Below, piece after piece: positions 62,561 to 64,000 of a stretch of DNA of 64,000 nt (within the stretch, counting starts at the first letter, position 1; every line of letters starts with the position of its first letter). This DNA is from Agelaius tricolor (Eukaryota; Chordata; Aves; Passeriformes; Icteridae). Location of the stretch: positions 76,837,001 to 76,901,000 of the forward strand of contig JALJCS010000002.1 in the NCBI GenBank assembly GCA_023055355.1. Direction: 5' to 3'. The translations under genes and the position numbers were made by a program. The notes beneath the pieces are model-generated. The model made no database searches and was not told the origin of the DNA. It saw only the letters and a list, made by a program, of their open reading frames with translations.

Positions 62561-64000
62561 CTATCTGCCTCAGAGCAAAGTCTGCTCTTGTGACGTCTGT
62601 CTACTGTGCACTAAATTTTCTCACAGACAACTATAGGAAAGTGTTAATTCAGTTTTAGATGATGCCTAACTCTTTTTACTTCCTATTCCATCAACAATGT
62701 ATAAATTCTTCATGACACTTCTCTTAGTTCTGCTTTACATGCTTTCATTTCCCTTTCAAGGTCAAATCAACTTAAGTTTTGACCATTCCAATTCAGCCCT
62801 TTATTTTTATAACTTCAGAACATTACTTGCTGATAAGTGTCAAACTGCTTCCAAGACGTCTATTTAGTTTGCTATGGAAACCATTCCTAGAAGGCTAGGA
62901 TGAAAATTATGTATGATTTAAACCTTGTATTTGAATAATTGCTGGGCCTTGTACACATTTTTGACCTGTAATCCATCTGACTTCGTAGAATACCCTTTTT
63001 AATTCAACAGGTTAAGAATTGGATTTTAGTATCCTAAATTCTAGTCCCATAATCCACAGTAACACTTTTTCAGTCAAATCCTCCTGGTTTAGCAACCAGT
63101 GTCTGCATATGCTTCCCATGATTTAGCAAGTTTGTTCTGACAAAAATCAGGGCACTCTCTAATCTCAGGATTAGAGACCAAGGGGTAGAGATGAAATTCC
63201 TTTTTTTACCCCAAGATCTTTCTGAAAAGGAATTTATATATATATTGCACCATTTGAATACTCCGAAGTATCTCCATGATAGTTTTGCATTCTTTAAAAT
63301 AACCTATATGCATCTCTCTTTTTTTTTCTCACCCCACAACACCCTCTGGTTTCCCATATGAAGCTATTTTAGATTTACTGCTTGCACACTGAACATTTCA
63401 TTGTATACTGTTGGATGCTTCTCTAAGGCAGGACAGCTTAGAAGACTTAAATTTCCACAGTCTTTTACACTATATATGTGAGATATTTGTGTTGTTCTCT
63501 GCTCTTTTTCTTTCATTTTAAGTGGAAGGGATCTTATCCTTCCTTCTATTTAGGGCAGAGTGGCTCAAGACACCTGCAGTCTGAATGAGTGACAAACACT
63601 GTGCTTTGTCTGTTATTTGGAGCTTGCCCATTTGTCTTTTATTTCCTCATTTTCCTCAATCTCAATGGAAGGTCAGTTGTCCTGCTAAAAGACAATGAAC
63701 TGTTCATGGAAAGAGCAGCAGTCACACACACAGAAAATGTAAAAATAGTTTAGGCCAAAGGAGTAGCTGAAAAGGGTAGGAAATTAAATAGGACCTCATA
63801 TTGACCAAGATGAGGAAGAGGGAGTTGCATAGAATTAAAGGATGAATTAGGGAGACCTATTTCTGTTAATAGGAAACCTGACATTTCTTTAAAACTATTT
63901 GCAATGGGGTTTGTTGTATATCCTTACAATTAAGACTATTGCTGTTAATTAAGATTAATTAAAATAATTAAGGTTATTGCATTTTCCTACTTCCTGAACT
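62561..64000. other. Unique AT-rich DNA
   Basis: No gene or transposon was recognised. The final stretch repeats AATTAAGATTAATTAAAATAATTAAGG-like AT-rich units from about 63930 to 63975. Confidence 0.5.

Overview
The window looks like bird nuclear DNA. It is AT-rich and almost wholly non-coding, with many copies of the avian LINE family CR1 (chicken repeat 1), recognised by its 3' tail (consensus ending near ATTCTATGAT) and by its reverse-transcriptase region. It also carries two pieces that resemble avian endogenous-retrovirus LTRs. A songbird or another neoavian bird is my best guess; this is an inference from recalled repeat consensus sequences, not from a database search. No prokaryotic gene organisation is present: there are no operons, no dense coding frames, and no rRNA, intact tRNA or CRISPR array. 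The absence of recognisable exons suggests a gene desert or a very large intron.

Layout. 1-1100: the longest open frame of the window, on the minus strand (stop at 290), with an acceptor-like site at about 800 and a polyadenylation-type hexamer downstream. It is an unproven candidate for a terminal exon. 1105-1580: sense CR1. 2060-7650: unique AT-rich DNA. 7655-8395: antisense CR1. 9696-10260: solo LTR, plus strand. 12123-12230: antisense CR1 scrap. 14428-14832: sense CR1 3' end. 14833-23986: mostly unique. 23987-24052: CR1 tail. 25795-27165: the longest CR1, antisense, from the C-terminal half of the reverse transcriptase to the tail. 27166-35309: unique DNA with simple repeats. 35310 to about 35700: a decayed LTR on the minus strand. 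35700-42770: unique DNA with a perfect 38-bp tandem duplication and a tRNA-like SINE head or tRNA pseudogene. 42770-43560: a T-rich tract joined to an unusually GC-rich block. 43561-55771: unique DNA with a 27-bp-arm hairpin and a CAAAT array. 55772-55932: CR1 tail. 57080-57840: broken CR1 reverse transcriptase, plus strand. 60930-61055: CR1 tail. 61850-62560: a much older CR1/L3-like relic, antisense.

No set of genes working together can be supported. The functional content I can defend is transposon debris, simple repeats, a few hairpins and palindromes, and one weak exon candidate. I did not find a new biological system. The items most worth checking are the open frame at 290-800, the hairpin at 45609-45669, the tRNA-like relic at 40445-40512 and the GC-rich block at 42950-43560.
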